Source: Paenibacillus camerounensis (GTDB lineage Bacteria > Bacillota > Bacilli > Paenibacillales > Paenibacillaceae). Taken from it: 64,000 nt of DNA. The stretch is from assembly GCF_000723885.1 (NCBI RefSeq), contig NZ_CCDG010000003.1, forward strand, positions 1-64,000, read 5' to 3'. Below are positions 8,552 to 20,806 of the stretch, one piece after another. The translations under genes were made by a program, and so were the position numbers. Position 1 is the stretch's first letter. The number at the start of each line of letters is the position of its first letter. Under the pieces are notes generated by a model, which worked only from the letters and a program-made list of their open reading frames with translations, made no database searches and was not told where the DNA came from.

Positions 8552-9139
8552 ATGCTGCATATTTTATTCGTCTGCACCGGCAATACCTGCCGCAGTCCTA
8601 TGGCTGAAGGGCTGTTGCGGAAGCTCGCGAAAGAGCGGGGCATCGAGCTGGAAGTGCGGTCTGCAGGCGTTTCAGCCATTTCCGGCACTTCCGTGTCCAG
8701 ACACGCCGCGGCGATTCTGCAGGAGGAAGGCATTAATGACCGTATGAGCTCTACCCAGCTTAACGCAGAGGCGGTGAATTGGGCAGATCTGGTGCTTACG
8801 CTGACCGGCGGCCATAAACGGCATCTGCTGCAATATTTCCCGGAAGCCGTATCCAAAACACATACGCTCAAGGAATATGTGTATAACGAAGACTCCGTGA
8901 ATGGAGATATCAGTGAGCTGGACAGCCTGTATGCGGAGGCGGAGCTTAGTATTGCACTGGGCCGTGAGCCGAAATCAGCGGATTTGCAGCGGATTATTGA
9001 AATCCGGCAGCGGATTCCGAGCTTTGATATCTCTGATCCGTTCGGGGGATCACGGGAGGATTATGAGCTTGCAGCTGCGGAGATCCGCACTGCGCTCCAC
9101 AGTCTGCTGGACAAACTGGAGTCCTTACGCCGTTTGTAA
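8552..9139 (+). CDS. ywlE: Protein-arginine phosphatase (YwlE-type low-Mr phosphatase)
   Basis: This low-molecular-weight phosphatase has the active-site loop CTGNTCRSP (Cys8, Arg14) and a DPFGG motif carrying the general acid Asp. Thr12 occupies the position that makes B. subtilis YwlE specific for phosphoarginine, whereas tyrosine phosphatases carry Ile or Val there. It is therefore expected to reverse McsB arginine phosphorylation. At 195 aa it is about 45 longer than B. subtilis YwlE. The extra residues lie between TLKEYV and DPFGG. ATG 8552 is chosen because GGAGGTGG lies 5 bases upstream; an upstream ATG at 8537 overlaps that site. Confidence 0.9.
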   Translation: MLHILFVCTGNTCRSPMAEGLLRKLAKERGIELEVRSAGVSAISGTSVSRHAAAILQEEGINDRMSSTQLNAEAVNWADLVLTLTGGHKRHLLQYFPEAVSKTHTLKEYVYNEDSVNGDISELDSLYAEAELSIALGREPKSADLQRIIEIRQRIPSFDISDPFGGSREDYELAAAEIRTALHSLLDKLESLRRL

Positions 9140-9145
9140 AGAAGG

Positions 9146-9174
9146 TTGATTTTTCACCCGCTTTCCTTTAAGAT
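9146..9174 (+). promoter_or_regulatory. Putative sigma-A promoter of the ZTP riboswitch transcript
   Basis: TTGATT (9146-9151) and TAAGAT (9169-9174) are 17 bp apart. The start site would fall just before the riboswitch, near 9181. Confidence 0.45.
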
Positions 9175-9187
9175 GTAATAAATATTA

Positions 9188-9306
9188 CCCGGTTCCGGTG
9201 TGACTGGCGACAAGTGTGGATGAAACCACGATGGAGCACTGGAATAAACGGCCGGTCGCCTGGGCAAAAGAGCACATCCGCAGCCACCTGCGGACTGCTC
9301 TTTTTT
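9188..9306 (+). ncRNA. ZTP (pfl) riboswitch with intrinsic terminator
   Basis: Between ywlE and ywlG the RNA shows the pfl/ZTP aptamer hallmarks. They are GTGACTGGCG at about 9199-9209, a GTGG/CCAC hairpin, GGAGCAC, and the conserved pseudoknot strand CGCCTGGGC at about 9257-9265. An intrinsic terminator follows directly (AAGAGCA...TGCTCTT with inner TCCGCAG/CTGCGGA, then TTTTTT at 9300-9306). ZTP/ZMP signals a shortage of 10-formyl-tetrahydrofolate. These switches are known to turn on folate and one-carbon genes such as glyA, which lies two genes downstream. Binding would be expected to disrupt the terminator. Confidence 0.88.
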
Positions 9307-9345
9307 GTTTAAAATGCAAGAATGAGGCTTGAGGAGGCGTAAGCG

Positions 9346-9999
9346 ATGGATGAGGTCATGAAGCAGGGCTCCCCGGAAGAACGCGCAGCAGGTGCTTTAT
9401 CAGGGCGGGTGGAGGCTCCGGCGGGTGCGGAGCTTTCCCTGGCGGCGGCAACTGCTGCTGCAGTGGGCGAGTTGGCCGAAGCCGGCAGGCTTGGACCCGG
9501 CAAAATTCTTGTAGTCGGAGCGAGCACCAGTGAGGTTGCAGGCGTACGGATCGGTACCGGCGGTGCCCTGGAAGTGGCACAGCAGCTCTTGCAGGGAATA
9601 CGCCAGATTGCCGGCGAACGGGGCTTTAGCGCTGTGTATCAGTGCTGTGAGCATTTGAACCGCGCGCTGGTGATGGAGCGTTCCCTTCTCGAAGCTCTGG
9701 GACTCAGGGAGGTTTCGGCTGTGCCTGTCCCGGGGGCCGGCGGTTCGATGGCCGCTGCGGCCTACAGCCTGATGAATGATCCGGTGCTTGCGGAAACGAT
9801 AGAAGCCCACGCAGGGATTGATATCGGTGAGACGCTCATCGGCATGCATTTGCGGCGGGTGGCGGTGCCTTTCCGGCCAAGCCTTCGCTATATCGGCTCA
9901 GCCCGTGTAAATGCGGCCTTCACAAGGCCGCCGCTGATCGGCGGAGAGCGTGCGGTTTACCGCACGCCGGAGACAAGCGGTTCGCCGCAGTGTGATTAG
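9346..9999 (+). CDS. ywlG: UPF0340 family protein YwlG
   Basis: This 217-aa protein belongs to the conserved UPF0340 (YwlG) family of unknown biochemical function. The family blocks ILVVGASTSEVAGVRIGT, YQCCEHLNRALV and VPGAGGSMAAAAY are all present. The first 25 residues (Ala/Gly/Glu-rich) and last 20 look variable. It sits between the ZTP riboswitch and glyA, as in the B. subtilis ywlG-glyA order. The rpiB gene (ywlF) that precedes it in B. subtilis is missing. ZTP control suggests, by inference only, a link to one-carbon metabolism. Confidence 0.9.
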   Translation: MDEVMKQGSPEERAAGALSGRVEAPAGAELSLAAATAAAVGELAEAGRLGPGKILVVGASTSEVAGVRIGTGGALEVAQQLLQGIRQIAGERGFSAVYQCCEHLNRALVMERSLLEALGLREVSAVPVPGAGGSMAAAAYSLMNDPVLAETIEAHAGIDIGETLIGMHLRRVAVPFRPSLRYIGSARVNAAFTRPPLIGGERAVYRTPETSGSPQCD

Positions 10000-10096
10000 A
10001 GCTTGACGGAATGGAAATTAGAATGTCGTATAGTAGTCAGCCAAGGTTTTGTATGAACACAATAAATTATGAGCGTTAGGGAGGAAGTAAGAAATC

Positions 10097-11344
10097 ATGG
10101 AACAATTGCGCAAGAATGACCCGGCAGTACTGGAAGCAATGGGGCTGGAGCTGAGCCGTCAGCGTGCCAACATTGAGCTTATCGCTTCGGAGAATATTGT
10201 TAGTGAGGCTGTTATGGAAGCAATGGGTTCTGTGCTTACGAACAAATACGCTGAAGGCTATCCGGGTAAGCGCTACTATGGCGGCTGTGAGGATGTTGAC
10301 ATCGTTGAGAACCTTGCCCGTGACCGTGCCAAGCAGCTGTTCGGAGCAGAGCATGCCAATGTTCAGCCGCACTCCGGTGCCCAAGCGAATATGGCGGTTT
10401 ATCTGGCTGCTCTGAATCCCGGTGATACCGTACTGGGCATGAATCTTGCGCACGGCGGACATTTGACGCACGGAAGTCCGGTCAATGCCTCCGGCCTGCT
10501 CTATAATTTTGTGGCCTATGGCGTACAAGAAGATACATTCCTGATTGATTATGATGAAGTGCGCAAAGCCGCATTCAAGCACCGTCCTAAGCTGATCGTT
10601 GCCGGAGCAAGCGCGTATCCGCGGACGATTGATTTTGAAGCGCTTGGTTCGATTGCGAATGATGTCGGTGCGCTGTTCATGGTCGATATGGCTCATATTG
10701 CCGGTCTGGTTGCTGCCGGACTGCATCCGAGCCCTGTACCGCATGCCCATTTCGTTACAACTACAACCCACAAAACACTTCGCGGACCGCGCGGAGGGAT
10801 GATTCTGTGCAGACAGCCTTGGGCTGCTGCAATTGATAAGGCTGTATTCCCGGGCTCCCAGGGCGGACCGCTGATGCATGTCATTGCTTCCAAAGCTGTA
10901 TCCTTCGGCGAAGCGCTGCAGCCGTCCTTCAAAACATATGCCCAAAATGTGGTGAAGAATGCCAAGGTGCTGGCAGAAACACTGGTCGGAGAAGGTATTA
11001 ACATCGTTTCCGGCGGAACGGATAATCACCTGATGCTGCTCGATACCCGTAACCTGAACATAACCGGTAAGGATGCGGAGAGGGTGCTTGATTCTATCGG
11101 CATTACCGTGAATAAAAATGCCATTCCGTTTGACCCGACCAGCCCGTTTGTAACAAGCGGTATCCGGATCGGTACTCCTGCGGTTACTTCCCGCGGAATG
11201 GACGAGCAGGCGATGACCGTCATCGGCCGCATTATCGCCAAGGTTCTGAAGAATCCGAAGGACGAAGCGGTACTCACTGAAGCGGCCCGCGAGGTAGCTG
11301 AGCTTACAGAGAAGTTCCCGATCTATCCTGATCTGCAATATTAA
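10097..11344 (+). CDS. glyA: Serine hydroxymethyltransferase
   Basis: This PLP enzyme interconverts serine and glycine while charging tetrahydrofolate with a one-carbon unit. The PLP-binding Lys226 lies in [14 protein letters not shown], and the N-terminal [15 protein letters not shown] and SGAQAN motifs are intact. At 415 aa it is the standard length. The ATG follows AGGGAGGAAG. Transcription may read in from the riboswitch-controlled ywlG. A TTGACG/TATAGT pair at 10003-10034 is spaced too widely (20 bp) to be trusted. A terminator follows at 11380-11425. Confidence 0.97.
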   Translation: MEQLRKNDPAVLEAMGLELSRQRANIELIASENIVSEAVMEAMGSVLTNKYAEGYPGKRYYGGCEDVDIVENLARDRAKQLFGAEHANVQPHSGAQANMAVYLAALNPGDTVLGMNLAHGGHLTHGSPVNASGLLYNFVAYGVQEDTFLIDYDEVRKAAFKHRPKLIVAGASAYPRTIDFEALGSIANDVGALFMVDMAHIAGLVAAGLHPSPVPHAHFVTTTTHKTLRGPRGGMILCRQPWAAAIDKAVFPGSQGGPLMHVIASKAVSFGEALQPSFKTYAQNVVKNAKVLAETLVGEGINIVSGGTDNHLMLLDTRNLNITGKDAERVLDSIGITVNKNAIPFDPTSPFVTSGIRIGTPAVTSRGMDEQAMTVIGRIIAKVLKNPKDEAVLTEAAREVAELTEKFPIYPDLQY

Positions 11345-11379
11345 TACTCAGTCCGTTTCATAATTATGGAGCGGAGCCA

Positions 11380-11425
11380 AGCCTCTGCAGGGACTGTTTT
11401 ATGAAGGTCTGTGCAGAGGCTTTTT
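11380..11425 (+). terminator. Terminator after glyA
   Basis: The stem AGCCTCTGCA (11380-11389) with TGCAGAGGCT (11412-11421) is followed by TTTT. Confidence 0.85.
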
Positions 11426-11483
11426 CTGTATCAGGGGATGGACGTTGCATAATGTTCACAATTATAGCGCAGAAATTGTCGAT

Positions 11484-11520
11484 AAATTCCATGAAATATC
11501 CATGAAAGTTCATGGAATTT
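11484..11520. repeat. Perfect 12-bp inverted repeat
   Basis: The arms AAATTCCATGAA (11484-11495) and TTCATGGAATTT (11509-11520) are perfect complements. The 13-base loop carries a further CCATGAAA, so the CATGAA word occurs twice directly and once inverted. It could be an operator or an RNA hairpin; no run of T adequate for a standard terminator follows. Confidence 0.6.
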
Positions 11521-11676
11521 TCAATAAAAACAGTGAAAAAAATGTGAATGGTATTAAAAATGAGAAATAGCAAACACTAAAGCTCGATTTATATCCAAAA
11601 AAGAGCAGGAAACAATGAAAGCTGCCTTTGGAGTGCTTGGGCGGAGTACTGTAGTTTTACGCAGCTACTTTCCCTT

Positions 11677-11710
11677 CGGAGGTGAAATACACCTCCGGTG
11701 ATGATATAAT
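11677..11710 (+). promoter_or_regulatory. Putative upp promoter with operator-like palindrome
   Basis: A perfect -10 TATAAT is at 11705-11710. No consensus -35 is present. The place is taken by a perfect palindrome, CGGAGGTG (11677-11684) and CACCTCCG (11690-11697) around AAATA. Either a regulator binds here, or the repeat forms a hairpin in read-through RNA. Confidence 0.45.
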
Positions 11711-11785
11711 AGACAAGATTTAGCCACCGGAGCGGCAAAAGCGCTTTCTGCGGCTATAAGACTTACATTTACCGGAGGGACAGAA

Positions 11786-12415
11786 ATGGGAAAATTGGTA
11801 ATTTGCGATCATCCTTTGATTCAGCACAAACTGACATTTATCCGCGACGTGCGGACCAACACGAAAGAATTCAGAGAGCATGTAGATGAAGTTGCTACGC
11901 TTATGGCCTATGAAATTACGCGGGATATCCCGCTGGAGACAATCACAGTACAGACACCTGTTGCAGAGACAGAGAGCAAGGTCATTTCGGGCAGAATGCT
12001 AGGTCTGATTCCTATTCTCCGCGCCGGTCTTGGTATGACTGAAGGTGTCCTCAAGCTGCTGCCTGCTGCAAAGGTAGGGCATGTTGGCCTGTTCCGTGAC
12101 CCGGAAACCCTGCAGCCGGTTGAATATTATATTAAGCTGCCTACGGATGTGCAGGAACGCGAGCTGATCGTGATTGATCCGATGCTGGCTACCGGCGGGT
12201 CTGCAATTGCGGCAATTACCTCGCTTAAGAACCGCGGCTGCACCCAGATCAAGATGATGAACCTGATTGCGGCTCCTGAAGGTGTTGCAGCTGTACAGGC
12301 TGCCCATCCTGATGTAGACATCTATGTTGCGGCGCTAGATGATCACCTGAATGATCACGGGTATATTGTACCAGGACTCGGAGATGCGGGAGACCGTCTA
12401 TACGGAACCAAATAA
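11786..12415 (+). CDS. upp: Uracil phosphoribosyltransferase
   Basis: This pyrimidine salvage enzyme makes UMP from uracil and PRPP. The PRPP-binding motif [16 protein letters not shown] (about residues 130-145) and the C-terminal uracil-binding segment [17 protein letters not shown] are intact. At 209 aa it is the normal length. The ATG is preceded by CGGAGGGA. It lies between glyA and the ATP synthase genes as in B. subtilis, with mnaA inserted downstream. Confidence 0.97.
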   Translation: MGKLVICDHPLIQHKLTFIRDVRTNTKEFREHVDEVATLMAYEITRDIPLETITVQTPVAETESKVISGRMLGLIPILRAGLGMTEGVLKLLPAAKVGHVGLFRDPETLQPVEYYIKLPTDVQERELIVIDPMLATGGSAIAAITSLKNRGCTQIKMMNLIAAPEGVAAVQAAHPDVDIYVAALDDHLNDHGYIVPGLGDAGDRLYGTK

Positions 12416-12481
12416 GAAGCAGCAGAGTATTAAGGAATAGCTGTGCATGCAGCTATCTATATAGAAGAAAGGGGTGGGGAA

Positions 12482-13651
12482 ATGGCTAAAAAGATAAAGG
12501 TGATGACGATCTTCGGTGTACGTCCGGAAGCCATTAAGATGGCGCCGCTTGTCCTGGAACTGAATAAACATCCTGAGCATATTGACTCTGTGGTCTGCGT
12601 AACCGCGCAGCACCGTGAGCTTTTGGATCAGGTGCTGGATGTATTCAAGATTGTGCCTGATTATGATCTGGACGTTATGAAGGACCGGCAGACGCTTAAC
12701 GAAATCTCCATCCGTGTACTGCAGGGTCTTGAGCCGGTGCTTCGCGAAGCTAAGCCTGATCTGGTGCTCGTGCACGGCGATACACTGACGACCTTCCTGG
12801 CCAGCTATGCTTCGTTCCTGCAGCAGATTCAGGTAGGACATGTGGAGGCGGGACTTCGGACATGGAACAAGCTGTCTCCTTATCCGGAGGAAATGAACCG
12901 CCAGCTGACTGGTGTTTTGGCTGATTTGCATTTTGCTCCTACAGACTGGTCAGCAGGAAATTTGAGACACGAGAACAAAAAGGAGTCAAGTATCTATATC
13001 ACAGGCAACACCGTAACCGATGTGTTTCAATATACCGTACAGCCGGATTACCGGCATCCTGTGCTTGATTTTGCAAAGGGAAAAAGACTTATTCTGATGA
13101 CGGCGCACCGCAGGGAGTCCCAAGGGGAACCGCACCGTCATATTTTCCGTGCAGTCAAAAGAATCGCTGATGAATTCGAAGATGTGGCCATTGTTTATCC
13201 TGTGCATCCGAGCCCTGCAGTTAAGGAGCCGGCACATGAGATCCTGGGCGGACACCCGAGAATCAAGCTGATTGATCCGCTGGATGTTGTTGACCTGCAT
13301 AATTTTTATCCGCATACCCACCTTATTTTGACCGATTCCGGCGGCCTGCAGGAGGAAGCTCCTTCCTTTGGAGTTCCTGTACTTGTGCTGCGTGATACGA
13401 CCGAACGCCCGGAAGGGATCGAGGCCGGAACGTTGGAGCTAGTGGGGACGGACGAGGAGAAGGTGTATCAACGGACACATGCTCTGCTGACTGATCAGAC
13501 GCTGTACCAGTCGATGAGCCGGGCCGCCAACCCGTATGGAGACGGCAAAGCTTCTGAAAGAATTGTCAATGCGATTAAGCACCATTTTGGTGTGAATGCC
13601 GATCGTCCAGAAGAATTTCATAAAATGTTCACAAATGAGGATAAAGGCTAA
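12482..13651 (+). CDS. mnaA: UDP-N-acetylglucosamine 2-epimerase (non-hydrolysing)
   Basis: This cytosolic enzyme converts UDP-GlcNAc to UDP-ManNAc, the donor for teichoic acid linkage units and secondary cell wall polysaccharides. The family features FGVRPEAIKMAPL, VHGDTLTTFL, GHVEAGLRT, TAHRRES and DSGGLQEEAPSFGVPVL are all present. An upstream start at 12443 is open, but ATG 12482 has GAAAGGGGTGGGG immediately upstream and gives the usual 389 aa. Together with tagO, tagA and csaB around 34-37 kb it would supply ManNAc for the SLH-binding wall polymer. Confidence 0.95.
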   Translation: MAKKIKVMTIFGVRPEAIKMAPLVLELNKHPEHIDSVVCVTAQHRELLDQVLDVFKIVPDYDLDVMKDRQTLNEISIRVLQGLEPVLREAKPDLVLVHGDTLTTFLASYASFLQQIQVGHVEAGLRTWNKLSPYPEEMNRQLTGVLADLHFAPTDWSAGNLRHENKKESSIYITGNTVTDVFQYTVQPDYRHPVLDFAKGKRLILMTAHRRESQGEPHRHIFRAVKRIADEFEDVAIVYPVHPSPAVKEPAHEILGGHPRIKLIDPLDVVDLHNFYPHTHLILTDSGGLQEEAPSFGVPVLVLRDTTERPEGIEAGTLELVGTDEEKVYQRTHALLTDQTLYQSMSRAANPYGDGKASERIVNAIKHHFGVNADRPEEFHKMFTNEDKG

Positions 13652-13774
13652 AATTACTAATATACGAAAATGAAAATTCAGCATACAGTGAAACTGTACG
13701 GTTTGTATGGTTTTGAATGATTTTGCTGTGATTATTTTCATGTTTTCATGCGATTTTGAGCAATTTTCGGTGAA

Positions 13775-13804
13775 TTGACAAAGAGTCGGGATATTCAGTA
13801 AAAT
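13775..13804 (+). promoter_or_regulatory. Sigma-A promoter of the ATP synthase operon
   Basis: A perfect -35 TTGACA (13775-13780) is 18 bp from TAAAAT (13799-13804), which is a 5/6 match to the -10. It lies just ahead of atpZ. Only 18 bases separate the -10 from the atpZ start, so the 5' leader would be very short. Confidence 0.65.
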
Positions 13805-13822
13805 TAGTTGGGATTGTAGCCT

Positions 13823-14056
13823 ATGAAAGAGCCGAAGCGCGAGGCCGGACTGGGAAAAACCGCTCTGGTAATTGCAAGTGCAGGCACTTTGCTTGCCGCT
13901 TACATTATTATAGGTATATTTGCAGCAAGGTGGCTTCAACGCATGATTGACGGACCCGAATTCTGGGTTGCGATCGGCGCGATTTCCGGTATGGCTCTGG
14001 GAATTATCAACGTCGCCCTGTTAATCAAAAAATTTCTGGGGGAGCAAAATGGATAA
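13823..14056 (+). CDS. atpZ: ATP synthase accessory protein, AtpZ/AtpI type
   Basis: This 77-aa protein has two membrane helices (about residues 13-35 and 45-68). It is of the AtpZ type that precedes atpI in many F-ATPase operons and has been linked to c-ring assembly and divalent cation uptake. It is the first gene of the operon and overlaps atpI by 8 bases. The short family makes the assignment rest on size, topology and position. Confidence 0.75.
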   Translation: MKEPKREAGLGKTALVIASAGTLLAAYIIIGIFAARWLQRMIDGPEFWVAIGAISGMALGIINVALLIKKFLGEQNG

Positions 14057-14426
14057 TATGACTCCCATGATCAATGCCGTAACAAGGGTCACATTTGTAC
14101 TCATGGCAGGATTGCTGATGGGATATGCTCTTCATCATGAAACCCGTGCAGTCACACTAGGGATGACACTCGGTTTGGTTGCGGGTATAGTGAATTTCCG
14201 TTATCTGGCCGTAAAGGTGCGGCGGGTGGCTGAATCGGTTGCGAATAATGAGGGGAAGGCTTTCAGTCTGGGGTTTGTCACACGGATCAGCTTTGCCATC
14301 CTGGTCACTATGTTCTCGGTCAAGATTGAGCATTTCTCGCTGGAGGCTACTATTGCTGGAATCTTTATTCCCCAGCTTCTCTCTATTCCGGTAGGGATAT
14401 ATTTAAGTGTAAAGAACAAGATGTAA
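14049..14426 (+). CDS. atpI: ATP synthase protein I
   Basis: This 125-aa protein with about four hydrophobic helices matches the AtpI (ATP synthase subunit I) family, a chaperone for c-ring assembly. It lies directly before atpB as expected. It overlaps the previous gene by 8 bases, which suggests translational coupling. Confidence 0.82.
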   Translation: MDNMTPMINAVTRVTFVLMAGLLMGYALHHETRAVTLGMTLGLVAGIVNFRYLAVKVRRVAESVANNEGKAFSLGFVTRISFAILVTMFSVKIEHFSLEATIAGIFIPQLLSIPVGIYLSVKNKM

Positions 14427-14452
14427 GATTAAAGGGAAAGGGGGATGATACC

Positions 14453-15220
14453 ATGCATGAAATGCCAATAATCTATCTTGGCAGCATACCAATTGATTTA
14501 TCTGCTGTACTGACACTGCTAATCAGTTCCGTTATCGTTTTTGTACTGGTGATGCTGTCGGTCCGCAACCTGTCTGTCGATAATCCGTCAAGACTCCAGA
14601 ACTTTATGGAGTGGGTAGTCGAGTTCGTACAAGGGGTTATCAGCAGTGCAATGGACCTGAAGAAGGGCAAGCCTTACATATCACTGGGATTGACGCTGAT
14701 ATTGTTTATCTTTGTCTCCAATCTCCTGGGTCTGCCTTTTTCCTTTATCACTGAGGCCCATGAGCCGGTGACCATTTTTGGACACGTAATTGATGCGACC
14801 AAAAATCTCTCACACGGTGAACATGTTGAGCTGCTCTGGTATAAGTCACCGACAGCAGACATCAACATTACGGCCGGACTTGCGATTATCGTTTTCGTAC
14901 TGATGAACTATCTGGGCATTAAGCAGAACGGCAAACATTATTTCAAGCACTACATTGAGCCGTTTCCGATTTTCCTGCCGCTGAACATCATCGAGAACCT
15001 GGCTAAGCCGGTCGCGCTGGCGATTCGTTTGTTCGCAAACATTTTTGCCGGTGAGGTTCTGATTACTGTAATTCTTAAGCTGGGAATATTGAGTATACCG
15101 TTCCTGGCAGTCTGGCAGGGCTTTAGTATTTTCGTCGGGGCGCTCCAGGCCTTTATCTTTACGATTCTGACGATGGTATACATCGCACAGATGACGATTC
15201 ACGAAGAAGAAGCGCATTAA
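14453..15220 (+). CDS. atpB: ATP synthase Fo subunit a
   Basis: This membrane stator subunit forms the proton half-channels against the c-ring. The essential Arg is residue 192 in LAIRLFANIFAGEVL. There are five or six membrane helices over 255 aa. The ATG follows AAAGGGGGATG. It is the third gene of the operon; a 106-base gap with the AAAGGAGGATA ribosome binding site leads to atpE. Confidence 0.96.
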   Translation: MHEMPIIYLGSIPIDLSAVLTLLISSVIVFVLVMLSVRNLSVDNPSRLQNFMEWVVEFVQGVISSAMDLKKGKPYISLGLTLILFIFVSNLLGLPFSFITEAHEPVTIFGHVIDATKNLSHGEHVELLWYKSPTADINITAGLAIIVFVLMNYLGIKQNGKHYFKHYIEPFPIFLPLNIIENLAKPVALAIRLFANIFAGEVLITVILKLGILSIPFLAVWQGFSIFVGALQAFIFTILTMVYIAQMTIHEEEAH

Positions 15221-15311
15221 TGAACTAACGCGGGCTGAACGGCTGATGCCGGGCAGCATCTGCGGGAGATTTTTATATCATTAAAAACACAAAAAAATGA
15301 ACCGAAATTAA

Positions 15312-15539
<228 letters not shown>

Positions 15540-15636
15540 TAAACCGTTCCTACGGTTTGGCGGGGAGGGCTTGTGCCATCCGCGCCTTACTTTTGTATAT
15601 ATCCGCACACCGCGGTAACGGAAAGGAGTGACCACA

Positions 15637-16121
15637 GTGACTATAGTATGGACCAACATAGTATTTTCAATTGTCGCATTTGCAATCCTGTATTTCCTGC
15701 TCAGCAAATTTGCTTTCAGCAAATTGTTCGGAATCATGGAGAAACGCCGTGAGCTTGTGCTGCAGCAGATGGATGAAGCAGCTAAGACCAGGGAGCAGGC
15801 GGTCGCTTATGTAGAAGAGCAGAAGCAGGCTTTGCAAAAAGCGCGCGAAGAGGCTCAGCAGATTATCCAGCAATCGCAGGCTACCAGCCTTAACCAGGCT
15901 GATAAGCTGATCGATCAGGCTAAGGGCGAGGCTGCCCGTCTGAAAGACGAGGCTGTCCGTGATATTGCTAACGAAAAGAACAAGGCAGTGGAAGCACTGC
16001 GCAGCGAGCTCGGATCCGCTTCGGTCCGCATCGCATCCAAGCTTCTTGAAAAAGAAGTTAAGGCTGACGGTGAACAGGAGCAGCTTGTTAACCAGTACCT
16101 CAAAGAGGTAGGAGGCCGGTC

Positions 16122-16125
<4 letters not shown>
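15637..16125 (+). CDS. atpF: ATP synthase Fo subunit b
   Basis: This peripheral stalk subunit has one N-terminal membrane helix (about residues 3-25) and then a long charged coiled coil to the end. GTG 15637 is chosen because AAAGGAG lies 8 bases upstream; a GTG at 15628 overlaps that site. It has 162 aa. The stop overlaps the atpH start by 4 bases (ATGA). Confidence 0.94.
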
Positions 16126-18196
<2,071 letters not shown>

Positions 18197-18253
18197 TCGT
18201 TAATACACATAGAATAACAGTCTGAACCGGGTTCCGGTGTACGCCGGAGCTTG

Positions 18254-18335
18254 GCTAATGCTTACGAAGATAGCTTTGACTTCGTCAAAGCTTAGCTAAT
18301 GCTTACGAAGATAGCTTTGACTTCGTCAAAGCTTT
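18254..18335 (+). repeat. Tandem 41-bp repeat with hairpins before atpG
   Basis: Two consecutive copies of a 41-bp unit (18254-18294 and 18295-18335) differ only at the last base. Each carries a perfect hairpin with arms AGCTTTGAC and GTCAAAGCT and a TTC triloop (18272-18292 and 18313-18333). The second hairpin ends 2 bases before the atpG ribosome binding site AAGGTGG. No U-tract is present. Related hairpins precede atpC. Confidence 0.85.
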
Positions 18336-18350
18336 AAGGTGGTGAAAATC

Positions 18351-19220
18351 ATGGCAAGAAGCATGCGTGATATTAAACGTCAGATTAAAAGCGTTCAAAA
18401 CACCAGACAGATCACCAAGGCAATGGAGATGGTAGCTGCATCGAAGCTGCGCAAGGCGCAGGAGAAGGCTGAGGCTGCCCGTCCTTACTCGGAGAAGCTG
18501 AAAGAGGTCGTATCGAGTATTGCTTCCAGCACCCAGGATGTGACGCATCCGATGCTGGTGAGCCGTCCTGTGAAAAAGACCGCGTATCTTATTGTCACCT
18601 CCGACAGAGGTCTCGCCGGCGGGTACAATGCCAATATTCTGCGTAAGCTGACAATGCTGCTGGCAGAAAAGCATAAATCCAAGGATGAGTACGCCCTGTT
18701 CGTAATTGGCCGTAAAGGCCGTGACTTCTTGCGCCGCCGTGAATATCCGATAGTGGAGGAAGTAACCGAGATGTCGGATTCGCCTAAGTTCTCTGACATC
18801 AAATCGATTGCCTATTCTGCGGTTAAGCAGTTTGAAACGGGTGTCTACGACGAGCTGTACATTTGCTATAACCAGTTCGTCAATGCAATCAGCCAGGTGC
18901 CGACGATTGACCGTCTGCTTCCTATGGATACTGTGGGCGGCGCGGAACATCAGGGACCAAGTGCAAACTACGAATATGAGCCTTCACCGGAAGGCGTGCT
19001 CGAAGTATTGCTTCCGAAATATGCAGAAACACTGATCTACAGTGCAGTTCTGGATGGTAAGGCCAGTGAGCTGGGTGCGAAAATGACAGCCATGGGCAGT
19101 GCGACGAAGAATGCGTCGAAGATGATCGGTGAACTCAGGCTTACGTATAACCGTGCCCGTCAGGCAGCAATTACCCAGGAAATTACCGAGATTGTAGCCG
19201 GAGCGAACGCGCAGTCTTAA
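18351..19220 (+). CDS. atpG: ATP synthase F1 subunit gamma
   Basis: Gamma is the central rotor shaft (289 aa). The N-terminal MARSMRDIKRQIKSVQNTRQ and the C-terminal NRARQAAITQEITEIVAGA are conserved family ends. ATG 18351 follows AAGGTGGTG; a GTG in that site at 18339 is not used. The double hairpin just upstream may affect its expression relative to atpA. Confidence 0.96.
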   Translation: MARSMRDIKRQIKSVQNTRQITKAMEMVAASKLRKAQEKAEAARPYSEKLKEVVSSIASSTQDVTHPMLVSRPVKKTAYLIVTSDRGLAGGYNANILRKLTMLLAEKHKSKDEYALFVIGRKGRDFLRRREYPIVEEVTEMSDSPKFSDIKSIAYSAVKQFETGVYDELYICYNQFVNAISQVPTIDRLLPMDTVGGAEHQGPSANYEYEPSPEGVLEVLLPKYAETLIYSAVLDGKASELGAKMTAMGSATKNASKMIGELRLTYNRARQAAITQEITEIVAGANAQS

Positions 19221-19242
19221 AGATCAGGAAACGGGGGCCTAA

Positions 19243-20703
<1,461 letters not shown>

Positions 20704-20732
20704 TTCTGGCAAGAGCATGCTTCGGGTAGCGG

Positions 20733-20790
20733 GCTTTACTTCGTAAAGCTTAAGCCTATGCTTTCGATGCGAGCTTAACGAAGTTAAGCT
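20733..20790 (+). repeat. Paired hairpins before atpC
   Basis: Two hairpins lie between atpD and atpC. The first is GCTTTAC-TTC-GTAAAGC (20733-20749). The second is AGCTTAAC-GAA-GTTAAGCT (20772-20790), whose loop is the complement of the first. They resemble the hairpins before atpG in arms (AGCTTxxAC) and in ending a few bases before the ribosome binding site (AGGAGG, 20794-20799). Confidence 0.75.
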
Positions 20791-20806
20791 TTTAGGAGGA
20801 ATGAAA

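Larger units (their letters stand above)
11345..11785. other. Intergenic region glyA-upp with two strong inverted repeats
   Basis: There is no gene. The interval holds the glyA terminator, an AT-rich perfect inverted repeat (11484-11520) and a GC-rich perfect inverted repeat (11677-11697) next to the upp -10 box. Between them (11530-11670) nothing is recognised. Confidence 0.6.

Noticed and set aside
10003..10034. TTGACG/TATAGT as a glyA promoter
   Set aside because: The 20-bp spacer is too long for a normal sigma-A promoter.
10076..11338. 420-codon open frame antisense to glyA
   Set aside because: It is the exact complement of a highly conserved gene, with no ribosome binding site and no recognisable protein; it reflects codon bias.
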